Source of the DNA: Corynespora cassiicola
Taxonomy: Eukaryota > Ascomycota > Dothideomycetes > Pleosporales > Corynesporascaceae
Assembly: GCA_022059125.1 (NCBI GenBank)
Contig: JAEUWY010000004.1
Coordinates: forward strand, 3,348,001-3,412,000
DNA: 64,000 nucleotides
Reading direction: 5' to 3'
The notes under the pieces are model-generated. The model had not been told where the DNA came from. It saw only the letters and a program-made list of their open reading frames with translations, and ran no database searches. A program made the position numbers and the translations under genes. Positions 9,969 to 21,320 of this stretch are shown piece after piece (position 1 is the stretch's first letter; each line of letters starts with the position of its first letter).

Positions 9969-10698
9969 GATGGTTCAGGACCCTCGGGATGTATTTTCAG
10001 GTGGGCTCGAGAGGAGGGCAGATTTCAGAATAAATCGAGCGGCGCATCGGCATTACATGGAAGCTCGACGTCGACATGATTGAAGTGCGGCTAAGCACTT
10101 CCCGGGGAAGCTTCAGATGGGCCGAGGTGTTGGTGGAGTCTGGGGTACTTTCTGATCGGCCCGGCCTACTACCCGTCCTAGCGGGCGGACCCCTCCAACC
10201 ATCTTAGTCAGAAATCCCCAGGCATGCACTGCTCCTAATGTCTTCCTTGTTCAGCCTTTCGCAACATGTGAACTAATCTTTGAATTGCCAGTCAGACGGT
10301 TTCTCAGCTACTCGGAATTGTTTGTTACTGAACACGCATACTCTTCAAAGCCATTTCGCCATGAGTTTATTGTAAGGTACTGCCTCCAACAAGCACAAAA
10401 CTAAATCGTTGTGAAGGATATCAATGGTTGAAATGTATTCGAACAGAAACAATCTACCTCCCTGGATGATCCCAAATCCCGGCACAAGCTGGACAGACAA
10501 AAGAGTCGTCTATTCGCACATGTCTCATCTACGCATCCTCCCCAGAAGCAGACCAACGTCCTGTTCTTATGCACCCATCCAACTGCCATCATACTCGTCC
10601 ATCACGGTTTCGTTTCATGTCGTACCATCCCCTGTCCTCTCGTTTCCTCTCAAAGTTCAATAGATGTGTCCAGAGGGTGTGCAATTGAGTCACGTAGT
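9969..10698. other. Intergenic: racemase promoter and VPS1 3' region
   Basis: These 730 bp contain the upstream region of the racemase (CCGAGG at 10122-10127) and the 3' side of VPS1, both on the minus strand. Nothing else was recognised; the open frames present show no family pattern. Confidence 0.55.
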
Positions 10699-13110
10699 TC
10701 ACTGCACCTGGTTGACAATCTCCGACGCCTTGCCCAAGCTCTCCACCATCTGCTGGCACTCCTTCCTCCTCCTGACCGTGTATTCGCTCTCCTTGAGCAG
10801 GTCATCGAGCTCTTCGGTCTTGTACATGTTCTCCAAGAGTTCGCGCTGCATCTCCTCCTTTGTCCATTGGACGAGGTTCAACATGATGGCCTTGGGGACC
10901 ATGTCAATCATTGTTCGGCGGACGATGTTGAAGTAAGACGTGATGAGCAGTTCTGCATCCACATTAGCATAGTCATTCAAGAAAAGAACGATGACGACAT
11001 ACTGATGACCTCGACTTCTTGCGCCTCCTTCTCCGAGAGCGTTCCAGAAGCCTTGAGGGTTGATGGCGGAGGCTCCATGGCAGCCATCTTCTTCTTGTTC
11101 TTGCTGGCAAAGAAGGAACCAAAGAAACCGCCTCCCTCGTTGGGCTCAAGCGATGGTGATATCGACCGCGGTGGCACTGCAGGTGGCAGCGGCTTTCCGG
11201 TCTTGGGGTCGACCTGCGTTGGCTTGGCCGAGTTGTGGCGCTCGTGAACAATGGCCATAGCCCGCGAACCATTGATAAAATCGGGATGTCCAGTGTTGAT
11301 GTATACGGCTTCCATGGCGACAAGATCCCTAACCAGCTTGTTGGTGGGGTCCATGGACTTCTTGAAGAAAGAGACGACCACGGCGTGCAGCTTCTCCTTC
11401 AATCCAGGATAACGCCTAAAGGTGGGCTTGTTGAGGAGCTGGCCAAGAATGCGGATCAATTCATCGTACACCAAGCTAACACACTTGAGGCTGGGGTCTT
11501 CTAAACGCTTGATCTGCTGCTTGACAATAAGCTCAAAGGCGGTGGTTCCAACAAAAAGCGCTGGTGAAGATCCGGAAGAGTTGTACAGAACGGTGCGGAT
11601 GTCCACATCCTTGACCTGGTCGAAAGGATCAACAGCCTTGACACCATTGGCGTAGAGCTCGTGGTACACGAAAGAGATACGAGCACCACCGGAGAGCTCG
11701 GTTGCCGACAGCTCCTGGTTGTTTCCTTCCAGCACACCACGGTATTCGTTGCTGAATTCCGTAATCATGTTCAGGACAATGTTGGAGCTGTTGCCGAGTA
11801 TGGAATCGCCCAGCTGGGCAAGTTCGGCCGAGTACTTCTGGAGCGAGGCGGAAATGCGAGCCTTGATATCGGGCAGGGTGTTTTTGATGTGCATCATGAG
11901 AATCTGCCAATGGTTAGCTTGTCGTCTGGTAATGTGGCGTGGTGCGAACGGACCAGGTTGAGCTTGCGCGCCAGGTAGGGAGTACCGCAGTAGGCAGCCT
12001 TGTTCCTGTAGGCCTTGTGATTCTCGAAAAACTGCCTCTCGTGCTCGAGCGCATATGAAATAGCCTTTTTGTTCTCGATATCCCTCTGTCCTCGGTTGAC
12101 GACCGGAACATAACCCAATCGCAGGGGAATGATGCGGCCGGCCAGAATATCCACGACATCAGTGCCGTCGTCCATCAAATCGACCTTGGTCAAGACACCA
12201 ATCGTCCTCTGACCTTCTGGGTCGACCTCGCGTGCAAGCTTCAGACCGTCCGAGTTTGCCAAATCGGTGTTTGCCGCGGTGACTGCGAGGATGATGGCGT
12301 TGGGTTTGCTGATCTGCTTCAGGACCATCTCGCGGATCTGGCGCTCGATATCGCGGGGCTGATCACCGACTGGCACCTTGGTCAGGCCGGGCAAGTCAAC
12401 CAAGGTCAGGGTGAGGACGTTCGGCGAGTATATCCGCAGATTGATGGGGGCCGGCGAAATGCCCGCATTGCGTCCCGTCTTGGACTCGGTCTCGCGCACA
12501 ATCTCGTCTCTTATCTTGTTGAAGTCGTGGAACTTTTGGCCGGGGATGTGCAGGAACTCGCCCCACTCGTCGACGTTGGACTCAGCATCGGACGTCTTGA
12601 TCTCCTCCTTGACGCCGTTTGCCTGGGGTTTCGATGACTGGCGGTTGATGAGCTGCAGAATGAGCGGTCTCCGTGTTACGATGCCGGTTCCTCGAGGCAG
12701 ACTGCGGAGGGTGTGGTCAGTCATGGCGGCCTGACGCCGAGTGCAGGACAGGATAGCTCCCCGGGGGACTCACAAGTCTCGTCCGACAATGTTCTCCAGC
12801 ACGGAACTCTTTCCACTGGACTGCGATCCCACGACGGCAATTTGGGGCAGATCTATGGGGTTTTGCACCTGTAGCAGGCATCAGTATGGCGGTATCGGGC
12901 AATGCGCAAGCGGCGGTGGGCGCGGCGGGGCGGGACGACATACTCCTACAGTGGTGAAGACATCCTGGAGCTTGTTTACCAGGGTAATGAGGGTCGGGTC
13001 GTTCACGTTGATGCTGCGGCGGGCGTAGTCAGTAGGCATTCTGGGGGCAGGGTGCGGCCGAGGGGCTGCTGGATAGGGACGGTTGCGTACGCAGTCGGGT
13101 TGGCCGCCAT
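10699..13110 (-). CDS. VPS1: Dynamin-like GTPase Vps1 (vacuolar protein sorting)
   Basis: Six coding exons: 13091-13110, 12944-13013, 12774-12868, 11954-12701, 11003-11903 and 10699-10952, giving 695 residues (yeast Vps1 has 704). The 20-nt first exon encodes MAANPTA; its intron has a GTACGC donor and a consensus TACTGAC branch site. GTPase motifs: P-loop GSQSSGKS at 44-51, DLPG near 164, TKVD near 233. Middle/stalk region and a C-terminal GED ([17 protein letters not shown] onward) follow; there is no PH domain, as expected for Vps1. It self-assembles on membranes and acts in Golgi-endosome-vacuole traffic and peroxisome fission. It is in tandem with VMA1, another vacuolar-function gene, although a functional reason for adjacency is not implied. 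Confidence 0.96.
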
Positions 13111-13534
13111 GGCGGGCAAAACAGGGCAGTGGGTAAAAGGCAGTGATTGCGGGTGCAGCAGCAGCGCAGGCGGGTGCGGATGCTTGGGGGGGTGCTCGCG
13201 GGCGCGGGTGAGGGTGTGTTTTATCGGCGTCGTGCTGCGCTGTTCTTTAAGGCATGGTGCTGCCCAGGTCGTCGCTGCGTCGAACTGCTAACGTAGCTGG
13301 CGCCCGTGCGTCGGCAGGGGTCGCCACTGTGGCTCAGTCGGGGCATTCACGTCGCCCCCCGGCCGCCGCGGTCATCGGACACGTTCACGCGTCGTCATCA
13401 CAGACAGGCACCAGCTTCATCACCGTGTCGCTCTGTCGCTTGCTCGCTCTCTGGCCATAGTACAGTGCACATTCTATATACTCGACGGGTCAAAATACAC
13501 CACTCTTCCGCTATGCAACCACAATCGCCCCCCT
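13111..13534. promoter_or_regulatory. VPS1 upstream region
   Basis: A 424-bp gap separates the VPS1 start from the VMA1 stop. It must contain the VPS1 promoter and the VMA1 3' UTR. GC-rich low-complexity stretches occur near 13140-13240; no specific element is claimed. Confidence 0.45.
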
Positions 13535-15772
13535 CTACTCGTCGACAACAGCCGCAAACTTGTCCGTCATCTTCTGCAGCAGCTCCTCATACTGCTCGGT
13601 AGGTTAGCCATTGCCGTTGCCGTTGCCATTGCTCGGGGAATGTCGCGTTTGCGCAGCTTACCTTCTTGGTCACGGCCTCCTCGCCATCGCCGGGCACCTC
13701 GAACTTCATGCTGCGGAGCTGCGTCTGGATCTCCGACGTCGCCTCGCGGATCTTTGCCCAGTTGCCGCCCTGTGAGACAGCCTTCTGCGCCTCGTCGTGG
13801 AAGGCCATCATGTTCTTCATCATCCACTCCGTCTTCCACAGCGGGCAGAACTGGTCGTAGTCCGAGTATCCGTTCTGCTGCAAAAAGTCTTCCTTGAGGA
13901 GAGTGGCCACGTCGAGCGTGATCTTGTCCGAGTCGCCAAGCGCAGACTTACCCACAAGCTGCACCACCTGGTCGAGATCGTCCGAAGTTGTGAGAAGCTC
14001 CTTGATGCGGTCGCGCAGGCGGGGGAAGTCGGGGTTGTTCTTCGCGTAGTATTCGTCCAGAGGTCCAGTGTACTTGCTGTAACTCACGGCCGTGTTGACT
14101 GACGGGAAATGCTTGCGCTGCGCCAGCTTCTTGTCAAGACCCCAGAAGACTTGCACAATGTTGAGCGTGGAACTGGTGACAGGATCCGAGAAATCACCAC
14201 CGGGAGGGCTGACGGCACCAACGATACTGACACTGCCGTCACGCTCGGGGCTCCCGAGGGCAGTAACGCGACCAGCACGCTCGTAGAAGGAAGCCAGCTT
14301 GGCTCCCAGGTAGGCGGGGAAACCCTGGTCAGCAGGCATCTCTCCCAGACGACCCGAAATTTCACGAAGAGCCTCAGCCCATCGTGACGACGAGTCAGCC
14401 ATCATGGCCACGTTCTTGCCCTGGTCGCGGAAATATTCAGCCACCGTAATTCCAGTGTAGATGGACGCTTCACGCGCGGCGACAGGCATGTTGGATGTGT
14501 TGGCGATGAGGGTCGTACGCTTCATGATGGGCTCCTTCTTGCCGTTGACTTCGATGGAAAGCTGCCATTGTTAGTACAGGCCAAGACATCTACACATCAA
14601 GTATATAGACATAGACGGTGGCAGCATACCTCTGGGAAATCCATCAAGACTTCGGCCATCTCGTTTCCACGCTCACCGCATCCCACGTAAACGATGATGT
14701 CACTGTTGGAGAACTTGGATAGCGACTGACTGATGACAGTCTTTCCGCAGCCGAAAGCTCCGGGAATGCACACAGTGCCACCCTGGACACTGGGGAAGAG
14801 GGAGTCGAGCACACGCTGGCCGACAATGAGGGGCTGGTTGGACGACAGCTTCTCGTTGACGGGGCGAGGAACACGGACGGGCCACTGGTGCACCATGCTG
14901 TACTCGCTCTTGGTGCCATTGAACTCGATCTCCAGGATCTTCTCATCGACAGTGTAGCTGCCCTTGGGCGAGATACGGGTGATGGTTCCACGGGCGCGGG
15001 GCGGCAGAAGGATCTTGTGCTCGCTCAAGAGACTGTTCTCGAAAACGGATCCAAAGACGTCACCACCAGTGATGTGGTCGCCGACCTTCAGGTTGCCAGG
15101 AGTGAAGTCCCACTTCTTCTTGCGGTCGAGGGCAGGCACATCGATACCACGGGGGATGTAGATGCTGTTCGCGTCGTCGGCGATGCTCTTGAGGGGACGC
15201 TGGATACCGTCGTAGATGGTCTCCATGAGACCGGGGCCAAGCTCGACGGAGAGGGGCTTTCCAGTCCTGGTGACGGGGTCGCCAACAGTGACACCGGCTG
15301 AATGCCATTAGCTCGTCATGTACGCTAGATACTCGGCGGACATACCAGTCTCCTCGTAGACCTGAATCGTGGCCTTGTCGGCCTCAATTCGAATAACTTC
15401 TCCGACCAAGTTGTCGTGCCCGACACGGACCTAGGTATGTCAGCGCCAGGCATGCTGAGCTCCGTCATAACACCTACAAGCTCGTACATGGCACATCCGA
15501 TCATGTTCTCGGCCACGATGACAGGTCTGGCACGGTTAGGATCCACTCTGGTTCTAATGGCGCATGACAGCGACGTACCCGGAGATGGAGTAGACAGAGC
15601 CTGCCCATGGTTAGCATTTCGAACTATCGCATCAGCGATTGGTACGCACCATGCTCTGTCGTCTCCTCAGCCTCCTGCTGCTGCTTCTTTTGCTGTTTCT
15701 GCGCCCGCATCAGCCTGCAATGTCCATGCAGCGCCCCTCATCGCGGGCACCATCGCAACTCACCGGCGGCAT
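13535..15772 (-). CDS. VMA1: V-type H+-ATPase catalytic subunit A
   Basis: Coding exons 15764-15772, 15650-15698, 15579-15600, 15478-15526, 15346-15430, 14630-15297, 13662-14561 and 13535-13591 give 612 residues (usual size 610-620). The model starts with a 9-nt exon (ATG CCG CCG) spliced to AAACAG, giving [11 protein letters not shown] before [19 protein letters not shown]. An ATG at 15710 in the unspliced leader would give an almost identical length. Walker A GAFGCGKT is near residue 250 and is uninterrupted, so there is no VMA1 intein. The ATP-site regions [11 protein letters not shown] and [15 protein letters not shown] are intact. It hydrolyses ATP in the V1 head to acidify vacuole, Golgi and endosomes. 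Five of the seven introns crowd the first 430 bp. An open in-frame stretch extends 84 codons upstream (see findings). Confidence 0.96.
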
Positions 15773-16491
15773 CTTGAGTTCGGGGTTGGGCTCCTCGTGG
15801 GGAGTCGGGGTGATCTCTATCGGCGGCGGGTCTTTGCGCTCGTCGTCCTGCGGCGACACCTGCGGGCTCTCTGGGAGCGGGATGCGGGCGGGCGGTTCTT
15901 CGGCGGGCGGTGTGCTGTGGCTTGGCGACGGCGACTGCGACTGTGAGATGTGGTCGATGTTGTTCTTGCGCACAAGGTCGAGGAGGGAGGGTCGGGGCTT
16001 GAGGCGTGGCCGGAGACCAAGCATGCACAGACTAGCGAGGCACGAGTGGAGAAGGGAAGCTCGATGAGGTTGTCTTTAGGTTGAGGGCAGTAACGCCGCG
16101 GCCTGAGAGCTCCACCGCCTGGTCCAAGCTCCCGTCTGACTGACCAGCTCTGGGACGTCACCGCCGCAGCGACACGCGCTTATGCGCCTTCTCTGCTACT
16201 TAGATGCCTCCTCGGCGCTCTATATCCAACTTTTCTTTTTGCCGCCCACCCCTCCGTCCTGGCTGGATCATCGAGGGGAGACTTGCCCGCCGTTGCCAAG
16301 ACTCGAAGAAGCTATCATCGCGTACGTCATGGGACGAGTCATCCCGTGCCCCCATTCCATCTTCATCCTCTGCCCCTTCATCCACATGCAACGGGGTCAT
16401 ACATTTTTCATCTAGTGGATATATGTATTCATAGATGTGGCACACATACTGCCTCCAGCCACAGCTTTTCCCACCTTTCCCCTTTTTTCGG
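15773..16491. other. VMA1 leader region with 84-codon in-frame open extension
   Basis: On the minus strand an ATG at 16024 opens a frame that runs without a stop into the VMA1 ATG at 15772, then past it into the first intron. The 84 extra residues are basic at first (MLGLRPRLKPRPSLLDLVRK) and then rich in Pro, Ser and Glu. The ATG at 16024 has a poor -3 context (T), whereas that at 15772 has A at -3. It is either 5' leader or an alternative N-terminus. The remaining part, 16025-16491, shows nothing further. Confidence 0.4.
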
Positions 16492-17795
16492 TCACTTTGA
16501 TGTGGCCACCTCAAGATCAGTTTCACCTACTTCATCGACCGGACAGGCAGACGTAATTGGCGACGTACCATGCCTTGAGAGCACCTCCTTTCTTTCCTCT
16601 CCAAGCTCTTCTCCGTACGTCAGCAGCGTCAGACTTGCTATGGCTCTGAACGCCCTGGCCTGATCTCTTGCAGATGGGGGCTTGACGAATAGCCCCGGCC
16701 AGAAGCGCACCATGACCGGCTTCATGACGAGCAACGAGGCGCATATAATGGCCACATTGATCTCGATGGCGCTCCAGACGACTGCATATGTCCCCGCTCC
16801 TTTGATCCATTAGCACCTCCTGGTCTCTTGACTTCGCGGGACACTCACTAGGAACATCGCCATCACGAATGGCATGCTGCACGAGCACCAATCGCAAAAC
16901 ACTGACAACACAGACACTGCCCTGTCAGTTTTCCCATTATTCTTCCATGGTGCCGCAGTGCACTTACAAGCCACCAAGCCCGAAGACAAACATCAATCCA
17001 AGCCCCTGTCTTCTCTCCAAATTAAGTCGGTTCCATAGCGTCATCGGCAGTACCCAAATCGCAAAATCAAGCAAAACACCGCAGATTGCAGTTGATTCAA
17101 AATGGCCCATAGCATCCATGCATTCACCGTCGGGCAGCTGCGGGTCCCAGTACTTGGGCACCGGATAGCACAGAAAGACGACGCCAAACACACCCCAACC
17201 GAAAGCGCCTGCAATCATGAATATGAATGTATAGCATACGAATGTAATGGATCGAATGCTTTTGAAGACCTGGATATACTGGAGTACGATAGATATCTTG
17301 ACGAGGTTGACAGCAAGATGAAATATTATACTATGCGCAAAAACGAGCTTTCATCGTTAGTCTCCAAAGGCAACTCAGGAAAGGGAGGATCACCTTCATA
17401 GTGGTCTTCAAAGGTACCATCTCCTCATTCGTGCTCGCACTCTTTTCTATGTCAAGAGCGAACTCTAGGCAAGGTCTAGATCATTATCGGCTCGGCCCAG
17501 AGTCCGTTGAACAACTTGCTCACCTCCACCAGTTACGCCCGCCATGGCCATTGACAGTAACTAACCTTGTTAGCTTCACTTTCTCTGACGTCAATTCATG
17601 ACACACCAGCGCTATTGTCACAAAGATATCTTCGCAGCCAACTCGTCGTGTCAAACAAGCTCTGCTGTACCATCGCAAGAGTACGGCGACAAGAGCTAGG
17701 AAAGGAAAAACTACTGAGGGGATAAAAGCATCGATGCCGATATATGCAGCGGCTTTTGAAGAAATAAGAAGCCAGCTTGGCGACTGAGGAGTCAT
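16492..17795 (-). CDS. Rhodopsin-domain (PTH11-like) integral membrane protein
   Basis: Six exons: 17607-17795, 17524-17560, 17394-17446, 16968-17347, 16849-16916 and 16492-16799, about 344 residues. An alternative acceptor at 17464 would add six residues in frame. The spliced product has seven hydrophobic segments and the pattern of the fungal rhodopsin domain: LLRWYSRACL with GCEDIF after the first helices, NLVKISIVLQY, PKYWDPQLPDGEC, GLGLMFVFGLGG then FVCVVSVLRL, and GTYAVVWSAIEINVAIICASL. This family includes Pth11 of Magnaporthe, a cell-surface sensor; this copy has no N-terminal CFEM domain. The cytosolic tail is about 65 residues and polar. A receptor role is inferred from family only. 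Confidence 0.8.
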
Positions 17796-20700
17796 GGCGC
17801 AAGCTCAATGGATGCGATTATTTGAAGTTGGGCGGGAAATGAGGCTAGGCCTCTCCACATCTTTAAGCGTCAGAATAGGCTTGTGCTTCTTTCTGGTGGC
17901 ACTGCCATGGTTTTTAATCATGAAAAAACCCAGTGTGCGGATTGGAAAGCACATTAAGCGTCGTAGAGGCCGAAATCCAACCAAAGGACTCCAGAAGCTT
18001 CTAAACTATAGACGAAATGGTATCGCCAAGATGGGACGTGCGGGGGTGCACACGATCTGGATGCTTTGCGGTGTAGAAGGACGAATCACGTTCTAAATGT
18101 TGGGGTAATTATCAATCTATGATTGGAACGAAGTCGGTGGGCAAAGAGACAGGAGGCTTTACGAACATAGGAGCCTAGGACTAAAATGAACAGGGCAAGA
18201 GCAGGGGAACATAAAGGAAACAAAATGGATGGTACAGCACATGTGATGCGTACCAGTACCATTCGATCAACGCGCGCTGTGAGCATATTTGAATTTGTGG
18301 CCTCGGAACTGGCGGTCTGAATGGTGGCACGATACCACGATCGGACATGGCGATGTGACGACTCTCATTCGGACCGTGGTCCCCCCTGTGGGGCTGTAAC
18401 ACGTGCTCATCAACGCCGACAGGACCGATTTTCATCCCGTGGCAGAAGCACTGTGTGTGTGAGGACCAGATATTCGGGCGATCAGCGATCGGATTCTGCC
18501 GAGCGAAAATGTTGCCCCCGAGCTTTGAACAAAGAAATGTTGCAGGAATGACAAAGCATGCGGCCTTCCCTAGGATATGATTATGGGAGTATGAGTTGAT
18601 GCACATATGAGCCGTGCGATCATGGGATATACGATGCCAAGTTCTGGCTCGACAGGCAATTAGGGTGGAGGCAAGCACCCTGAGGGCAACTTACTCTAAG
18701 TTTGGCCTCTTTGGTTTGTTATTCAGCCTACTGCTTCTGATCTTCTTCTATGTACATGATCTCCGACTCAATCACACTATGCCAAATCGTTCACTTTGAA
18801 GCCATGTTGTTTCATGTGGATGCAACACCTCGTTCTAATCCTCGTCCTTATCTAAATCAATGGAATGCCTCGGTAACATTCTGTTGTTAATAAACATTCC
18901 GAATTCGTACGTTCCGCGAACCGAATAGTACTAGCAATCGATTCAGAATGCATGGCTTGAATGTGGACCATTCCAGCACCTGGCTTTGCAGGCTGAAGGC
19001 CCGGCATGTGGAGGCAAGGTGGAGTAGCGGGTAATCGGTAGTGTAGCGACTATCCTTTCTCCTACCAGATAATAAGACGAGTCTAGCAGCATCAGATTAG
19101 ACAAGCGAGTTTTGGCTTTCGAACTTCCCACAAAGCACAGGGGGTTCTGCCAAAGACGAGACCTCAACACGTCATGTTCATTTTCGAAAGGAAAGAGAGC
19201 TAGCACGAACCACTCGCAAACGATTCTCGTGACTATGGGATGAAGGCTCAGGCAGATGTGAAACCATCCGACCCAGCATTTACCCCCTCAGGATTCCGCG
19301 GAGGCCGTCGCTGTAGATGTGGGGCTGCCTGGAGGCAAGCAGGCCACTGCTAGCTCAAATCTTCACAAGACATGTAATAACATTTGACACACCCTGAAGG
19401 CAAATGCACCGCAGGGCAAATGCAACGACATGAAGCACACACCCGGATGTGTCAAGCTTCGAGAAGGGTGTCCTAATGCATGCAGGGATCGCTAGCGCGG
19501 TTTGGGTGTGGAACTATTTGGAATTGCATCACCACCTCCATCAACGCTTACAATTATCGATGCCGCCCTCGTCACGTTTCGCGCCCTGGACAAAGATGTG
19601 GCAGCCGCTCTGTGCCCGAAACTTGACAAATCGCATGCATTTCCGGCCTCGTGGTTTTCATTTATCCTGCGAAATTGGAGGTGAAGGCTTAATTCCCGCC
19701 TACAGACCCATTGAACGGGCCGCAATGCCCCGGAATCTCGCCTTTTCTTGCTTCATACTTTTGCAAGGGTCTTTGTCACGGGAATACTGGGAGAATAGGA
19801 CCCAGGACCCTAGTCCCGATTTGATTTATTCTTCGCTTCCGTGACAAAACGCCATGTTTGTGAATCGGTGGAGTCGTAAGAACTTTACAGACCGAGCGGG
19901 CGTGTGGGTCGCATGTGTGCCAACGCAGCCAGGGCCTAGCTGTGGCCACAGTCCGTGTGTCGTTCTCAAAGGCTACGTATTGCATGGAAAATGTTATATA
20001 TCGCATGGGTCCTGCATGGCATGCGTCTTACATGTATCTGCAAATGCCTTCCGACCCAGGAGAAAGCTCTTCTACAAAGACCCCTTCCTCTCCCGAATCT
20101 TCATCACCGGACGAAACGATGCTCACTCCAACAACATCTTCAACGCGAGAATCGACAATGGCTCATCCTTTTCTTCCACCAAGTCGGGCTTCGACGATTA
20201 CTTCATGGACCATTTCAGTGCCAGAGCGCAGGTCTCGCATGGTTCTTGGATCCGAGAATGAGCAAAGGTCTCGAGACGCAACCATCGAGGCCTATCGACA
20301 ATTGAAACTCGCCCTCTTCAGCAAAGCTCAGACTCCACCCCATCCGCCCTCGGGTCGACCAGCCGCTTGATAGATCTTCGCATCGTGAGGAAGATCTGGT
20401 TTTGGATCCCAATCGGGACATTGATCACCGCATTCCAGTGTTTCGACACAAATCTTTCCATGGCTCTCGACTCAAACTCGGCCTCCTACACAACATCTGA
20501 CATATACGATTACATATCAAGGCGGCTCGATATAGAGTCAGGTGTGCCGACAATCATCCAGCAATCTTCTTGGCCGAAAGACCAGCACGCTCGCCACCAC
20601 TCAGATGGTCCCGGATTCGATCGATATAATCAGCATCGTCTCAGCACATAATAATCCATTTCTTTTATTATTAATTCTTTCCTTTTGTTCCAGGTGTCCA

Positions 20701-21320
20701 GTCCTGGTGTTTCCGGGGCAGTACCTCGAGCACTAGTTGCCACGATTTTAGGCGATCTTTTTCCGGTGGCCAAGGATCTCTTTGACATGATTTGGAATTC
20801 TGTCTGTAACGGGCGAAAATAAGCGAGGTTGATTGAACGCGGACCTGGCGAAATAATGGAATGTCATACTTTCTGGAACACTGATAATTGTGCGTGTTTG
20901 TACGATTGCGTGGTTGGTGGTACAATGGCTTTCGGGTACCGACGTGCTGGCTTGATGGCGCTGGTGGTGTCGGATAACAGTCTCATGTCACTGGGACATG
21001 GTTTTCCGCGAGCGGCGTTCAGGCCGCCAGTGTGGAATCTGAGATGAGATCGACACCTCGCCGCGCACCAGATCCAATCCAACGCGTTATGCACTGTTTT
21101 CTGCACTCGAATCACGTCTGATGGCTAATGTGTGATCAGTCTTGTCGCTGCAAACAAATTCAAGTAATACATCGCTTCCATTTCAGTTCAGAAAAATGCA
21201 TGAACGCGACATGCAATATTTCAAAATCGTAATGATATGGATTAAAACGGATCTACGCGTAACTCTGAGCTAACAACATGTGGCGTTGGGGTGGTGCAAA
21301 CCATCTCACCTCACGCGGGT
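17796..21320. other. 3.5-kb gene-poor region
   Basis: No gene is supported in this stretch apart from one weak candidate at 20044-20370. The open frames at 17794-18096, 18181-18678 and 19449-19844 lack family patterns and plausible splice partners. No long terminal repeats or transposase motifs were recognised. Base composition is moderate rather than extremely AT-rich. Confidence 0.5.
20044..20370 (+). CDS. Possible short Ser/Thr/Pro-rich hypothetical protein
   Basis: A 108-codon frame from the ATG at 20044 has a strongly biased Ser, Thr and Pro composition (SSSTKTPSSPESSSPDE) and then a charged segment (ENEQRSRDATIEAYRQLKLAL). A TATA-like string, GTTATATATCGC, lies at about 19992-20003. 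No homologous family is recognised and neighbouring frames are also open, so this may be chance. It is listed only as a candidate. Confidence 0.2.
   Translation: MPSDPGESSSTKTPSSPESSSPDETMLTPTTSSTRESTMAHPFLPPSRASTITSWTISVPERRSRMVLGSENEQRSRDATIEAYRQLKLALFSKAQTPPHPPSGRPAA

Noticed and set aside
13535..15772. Possible VMA1 intein
   Set aside because: The region after the P-loop continues directly ([17 protein letters not shown]), and the gene has normal length without homing-endonuclease sequence.
17794..18096. 100-codon plus-strand frame with a hydrophobic segment
   Set aside because: It overlaps the start region of the opposite-strand rhodopsin-domain gene, has no domain and no supporting splice or promoter signals.
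18181..18678. 165-codon minus-strand frame
   Set aside because: Composition is not protein-like (many Cys, His and Arg in runs) and overlapping frames are equally open.
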